Part shown: positions 59,723-64,000 of the stretch, piece by piece
Layout of the letters: every line of letters starts with the position of its first letter
Numbering within the stretch: position 1 is the first letter of the stretch
From: Scylla paramamosain
Taxonomy: Eukaryota; Arthropoda; Malacostraca; Decapoda; Portunidae
Length of the DNA stretch: 64,000 bases
Assembly: GCF_035594125.1 (NCBI RefSeq)
Contig: NC_087156.1
Coordinates: 34,320,497-34,384,496 of the forward strand
Direction: 5' to 3'
Position numbers and translations under genes: made by a program
The notes under the pieces: generated by a model
What the model saw: only the letters and a program-made list of their open reading frames with translations
Database searches by the model: none
What the model was told of the DNA's origin: nothing

Positions 59723-60772
59723 AGGCAAAAAGTTAATATGTTCACTGCTGCAGATGATTTCTGTGCTTCTCTTATTCAGTTACTGTTAGTCAGAAAAGAA
59801 CAAATAAATATTGTAGTGGATGATTAATTACTGTAGTGATCAATTTTTAACCCGTTGAGTATGAAGAATATCAGCCTGAACTTCATAAAATCCTTCGGTA
59901 GTATTACAAATAAAGCTAGACTGATGCGGCATTACTAGGAGGGCTTGTGTCGTGGTCTTGTCGCTCTGGCGGAAATTTGGCTGTCACTTTATGCGGCTGG
60001 GAGAATAATGAGTGGAATTTCCATAGACAACACGAGGCATAATACATGGGAAGGGATATATTTTCCAGTTGAACTAGAGAATGGCGCATGTTTTGCATAA
60101 ATTACTAGCAAGCTTCGTGTAAAAACAGTCCTTTCTCGGTTCATAAGTGTAGATAAATGCTGGAATAATTAGCATTGTTGACACGCAGCTATAAAGGTAA
60201 TTTGTTGCTGTTATTACCACCACCACCATTGAACACACCATTCTTAAGTTAGTCAACTGTGGCCATTTGTCTCCTGCCAAATAGCGTTCAGTTTGTACAA
60301 TATTTGCTGTAAACATAGAGAGGAGAAAATAATGAGCCTGTCCGTGCCGTGCGGGTGAAGGGGAGGAGTGTTGGGGGAAGGCGTGTAGGGAGGGACCTGA
60401 GGGGCGCGCCTAGAGACACACGGTGTTGAGATTTGTATTTGTCAGGAACTGTCGCACGTCTGAAAGAAAAAAAGAAAAAAAATAATACTACCATTACTGC
60501 TCCCCTGCGTAAGGGAGGACACGGGCCAGGGGGGCGCACTCCTCGGCCAGGGGTGAAAAAAATACTGCAACGGTATTCCTTGCTCTAAAGGAACAAAGAG
60601 GGACTGAAAGGGACAGAGCGAGGGAAAGAAAGAAGCCCTTGCCGTGTGTCTGTTGTCCCTGCAATAAGACAAAGCATCTTGACAACCCTTGAAAGGAATC
60701 TGCGATGTATTGATTAGAAGAAGTTATTACTACTGCTTCTTACGTAATGTCATTAGAATGCCATTTCTCTCC
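59723..60772. other. Unique DNA; no recognised gene
   Basis: A TTAACCCGTTGAGTATGAAG start near 59829 resembles the AACCCATTC family ends but has no partner. A G-rich patch lies at 60355-60415. No coding segment was recognised. Confidence 0.45.
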
Positions 60773-61215
60773 TCCTCCCTCCTCCTCCTCCTCCTCCTCC
60801 TCCTCCTCCTCCTCCTCCTCCTCCTTCCTCCTTCTCCCTCCTTCTTTCTCCTTCTCCCTTCTTCTCCCTCCTTCTCCCTCCTCCCTCCTTCTCCCTCCTC
60901 CTTCTCCTTTCTCCCTCCTCCTCCTCCCCCTCCTCCTCCTCCTTCTTCCCCTCCTCCTCCTCCTCCTCCTCCTCCTCCTCCTCCTCCTCCTCTGCTACTA
61001 CTGTTGTTACTACTACTGCTGTTGTTACTACTATAACTTAATATCACCACCACCACCACCACCATCTCCCTCCTCCTCCTCCTCTCCTCCTCCTCCTCCT
61101 CCTCCTGCTACTACTGTTGTTACTACTACTGCTGTTGTTACTACTATAACTAATATCACCACCCACCACCACCACCACCACCTACTACTACTGCTACTAC
61201 TACTGCTACTACTAG
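60773..61215. repeat. (CTC)n/(CTT)n, (TACTAC)n and (CAC)n compound with a 114 bp tandem duplication
   Basis: Trinucleotide arrays in mixed order. TGCTACTACTGTTGTTACTA occurs at 60992 and 61106 with the following TACTGCTGTTGTTACTACTA-TAAC, TATCACC and CAC stretches repeated, so a whole compound segment was duplicated with period 114. Confidence 0.95.
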
Positions 61216-62560
61216 ACAACTACTTTTAGTGCAGATTATTTCTTAGATATTGGCAAGGGTGTCTATAATCAGTTTATGGTGTGAAGCAAAGTGTGGCGCC
61301 TCCCAGTTTAAACAATTTAGAGCTTATATTGTCCTAAGTTCGTATTCCATATCGCCCGAAGCAACGGTAACGCAGGCTGGAGGAAGGGGGGAGGGAAGAA
61401 GACAAAGTTAAGCGAGGAGTTGCGGTGTAGTCAGTAAGTGGTAGGAGAATATTTTCGTCAAAAGGTATTTCCTTGTTTACCTGCTAACCCGAGTCACATT
61501 ATTCATTTTGTTTGTTCAGTGTTTCCTCTCTTTTTTTTTGTACGTTATTGATCTTACTGGGAGGTTGGAAAATGTGACAGACGCCCAACACTTTCCATGC
61601 AGCCGGCACTCACTCTGGTGTTTGCTGACCTGCCAGTGCACGCGTCCCTGCGATGTGCCGGCTTTACTGTTATGGCTTATTGGTATTCACGGCCTTAAAG
61701 AGAACTCCGTGGACCTTTTTGCTGCATGAATCACCAAGTAGGGAAGCAAGCTGAAAAAGTAATACAGCATTATACTTAAATATTGCCCGATCAGAGTGTC
61801 AAGGCTCGCTCTGGGTGTGTCGAGGGCAGGAGAGCAGCAAGCGACGTGGAAACACAATCGAAGGCGCAGTAGGACATCACCCATCCCCCCAAAGGGCCGC
61901 CAGGGAGCCTCACACTTCTGGCTGATCGCTCGGAAACTTTTGAATGATGTGCCAAATGTTTTCCTCTCGTTTCCTCTTCGTATTCTTTATTTACAGATCA
62001 TCCTGACTCCCGGAATGCACGACTTCACTCAGACATGTTGGCAATAAAACCATCGCTGCCTCCACGGAATGAAATACAAGAGAAAGTTTTAACATTCTCG
62101 AGTTTTTTATTTAGCTTTTATTTTCTTTTTTTATGTGTGACGGCTCAGCGGTGTATGTTAAAGCTAGACACCGGAATGGACATTGACGCCACAGCTCACG
62201 ACCGTAACGAGTGAGGGTGAGGGCGGCCATGACGTGGAGCCGCAGCGGAAGATACTGCAGTGCGATAGTGATTCTGGGGTGATTCTAAAAGCAGCCAGCG
62301 AGAGGAAGACCGCAGACTGTGGCGGGGCGAGGGCAGGATAGCGGCAATCTTCTCGCCTCGCTGACTGCATTAAATTTTACCATTTTTGGACAGTGACGAG
62401 AACTTCATCGTGGCCTCCTTTACGTTGGGCAGCAGTGGTAGGTGATATTTAACCTCTTGGCTGTTAGTGGCACCTCATGCTATATTTGACTAACCCGAGG
62501 CAGTTGAATAAATAAAAAAAAAAAAAACCTTTGTTAAACTTTCCATCACTTTTGCTGCGA
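61216..62560. other. Unique DNA with moderate CpG content; no recognised gene
   Basis: The longest fairly complex stretch near the right end. Short open frames (61508-61729, 61796-62047, 62164-62370 minus) have no recognised domain. CpG-rich patches lie at about 61790-61910 and 62190-62350. Confidence 0.4.
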
Positions 62561-62564
62561 ATGT

Positions 62565-62790
62565 TATCTTGTGAAATTATAGTCTAGATTTGCACCACGT
62601 CATTATATCAAGCAAAGAAAAAAAAAAGTCAAAAGCTTAATGAATGTTACTGCCTCTGTTGCTACATCTCACTGCCTCACTTTCGAAACTATGATCCAAA
62701 TTTGCACATCATTTTATCAAGCAAAGGTAAAACAAAGTTCAAAAGCTTCATGAATGTTACCCCCCACTTGCTTCATCTCACTGTCTAGAC
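62565..62790. repeat. Two-copy tandem duplication, period ~112 bp
   Basis: The segment around ATTTGCAC at 62588 is repeated at 62700. Both copies then carry TATCAAGCAAAG, CAAAAGCTT-ATGAATGTTAC and CATCTCACTG. An A-run differs between copies. Confidence 0.9.
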
Positions 62791-63454
62791 TACACTTCTT
62801 CGTACTGGCATGTTCCTCATCCTCATCGCCCACTCGTCACTCACGTCCGACTCAACCTTGACATTTTCACTCGTTAATCCTAAACACTACATATCCGTCG
62901 GCTGCTCTTTCCTTGCCTCGCCTTGGGTGTTGGTGCAGTGGTGGCAGCGGACAGAGTGATGGACGTGGGAAGCAAGGCGTAGTGGTAGTAGTTAGTGTCG
63001 ATGGTAGGTGAGTGAAAAGACGTAAGTAGGCAGGAGATGTAATGGTGTAGGTACAAGTAGGCTACAATAGAGCAGTTTTTTCCCTATCTCAGTCTTAATG
63101 GTGCATAGACTGGCTGGTTCCTGTGTCACGGTTACCTGCCGGCTGAGCGGAGTGGGAAGCGGAGCAGGGAAAGAGTACATACCTGTCTACCACAAAACTG
63201 ATCTAACTATATATTCACTTTTTCTTTCATTGACTCTATGTTGGAAGTTGTGAAGGGAGAATGATCTGTTTGAGTGACTGGATGAATGGATGGACGGATG
63301 AACGGTTGACTGGGAAGCTGTTTTAGTTTTCTGAGCTACTGGCTTGCTAACACACACTGACTGACTGGCTGGCTGGGCTGTGGCTAACCGGATGTGTGAT
63401 TTGCTGTCTAAGTGGTTTACTGGCTGATTGTCTACAAATTGTTGTTTGTTGTTG
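62791..63454. other. Unique DNA; no gene seen
   Basis: GACTGGATGAATGGATGGACGG- and CTGACTGGCTGGCTGG-type short repeats at about 63270-63390. No coding signal. Confidence 0.5.
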
Positions 63455-63512
63455 TTATTGTTGTTGTTGTTGTTGTGTGTGTGTGTGTTTGTTGTGTGTG
63501 TGTGGTGGTCGC
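63455..63512. repeat. (TTG)n and (GT)n array
   Basis: GTTGTTGTT at about 63440-63474, then GTGTGTGT interrupted by TTTGTT. Confidence 0.94.
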
Positions 63513-63660
63513 TCAGCCATTCAACAGCTCGTGTAAACCTTTGAAGCGCCTCTCACTATGTCGGTCTCCCTCCCTCCCCCCCCTCCCTCCTTCCCCCTAC
63601 CAGTCGCTTCCCCTTTATATATGTTTCTTTACTCTTTTCCCTTCCTTTCACGCCATGTGG

Positions 63661-63794
<134 letters not shown>

Positions 63795-64000
63795 ATCGAA
63801 CGAGAGAGCGGAGGCGTCTCAAGTACCGCGGCACTCTTCATCAACTGATTTTTGATGTATAAAGCGAGAGAGAAATTCATAAAAATTAAAACTTTTACTC
63901 GATAGAGATTATTTTAAGATTCCTTCCTTCGTAATGTTTAGGTTACATGGCATGGGTAATTTTTTTTCTAGAGTACGTTTTCTTTTTTTTTTTTGTTTTA

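Overview
This 64 kb window looks like intergenic (or very large intronic) DNA from an arthropod nuclear genome, most likely a decapod crustacean such as a crab. The clues are about 35 long GA/TC dinucleotide arrays plus many CA, CTC and TA arrays, three tracts of degenerate TTAGG (the arthropod telomere motif), tRNA-derived SINEs, and decayed LINE and Penelope-like retroelements of types common in crustaceans. Species cannot be fixed from the sequence alone. I found no intact host protein-coding gene, no rRNA and no functional tRNA gene. Almost all long open frames are translations of microsatellites or of polypurine/polypyrimidine tracts.

Layout. 0-9 kb: an antisense LINE C-terminus at the left edge; a complete non-autonomous PIF/Harbinger-like element (1797-2423) with a TTA target duplication and a transposase N-terminal remnant; the first copy of a ~220 bp terminal-inverted-repeat (TIR) element (2431-2648); one weak candidate exon (3373-3564); a ~120 bp satellite (3870-4365); a 146 bp tandem duplication; and an unusual 53 bp perfect inverted repeat. 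9-25 kb: GA/TC arrays, a polypurine tract, a 16 bp TTAGG-derived minisatellite, a tRNA-derived SINE, a second TIR-element copy and a ~470 bp (AC)(TC)(TA) compound microsatellite. 25-31 kb: a ~73 bp satellite; a Penelope-like element 3' end with a decayed GIY-YIG domain and a hammerhead-ribozyme-like fold, with (TA)n on both sides; a GA/G-quadruplex/TC hairpin; a third TIR-element copy. 31-42 kb: polypyrimidine tracts, many arrays, a fourth TIR-element copy, and a ~950 bp array of ~150 bp units apparently amplified from the core of that TIR element. 42-50 kb: degenerate TTAGG, a decayed CR1/Jockey-group LINE with reverse-transcriptase motifs, a LINE 3' tail inside a (CTA)n array, and a degenerate minisatellite. 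50-64 kb: low-complexity DNA, another LINE C-terminus between ~65 bp direct repeats, a ~100 bp satellite, the fifth TIR-element copy, an antisense SINE and further arrays.

There is no operon or pathway logic here; the interest lies in how mobile elements and satellites relate. Elements sit inside microsatellites of matching motif on both sides, and one small DNA-transposon family seems to have given rise to a satellite. The best candidate for a functional RNA is the hammerhead-like motif at 27289-27339. All assignments rest on reading by eye, without database searches.
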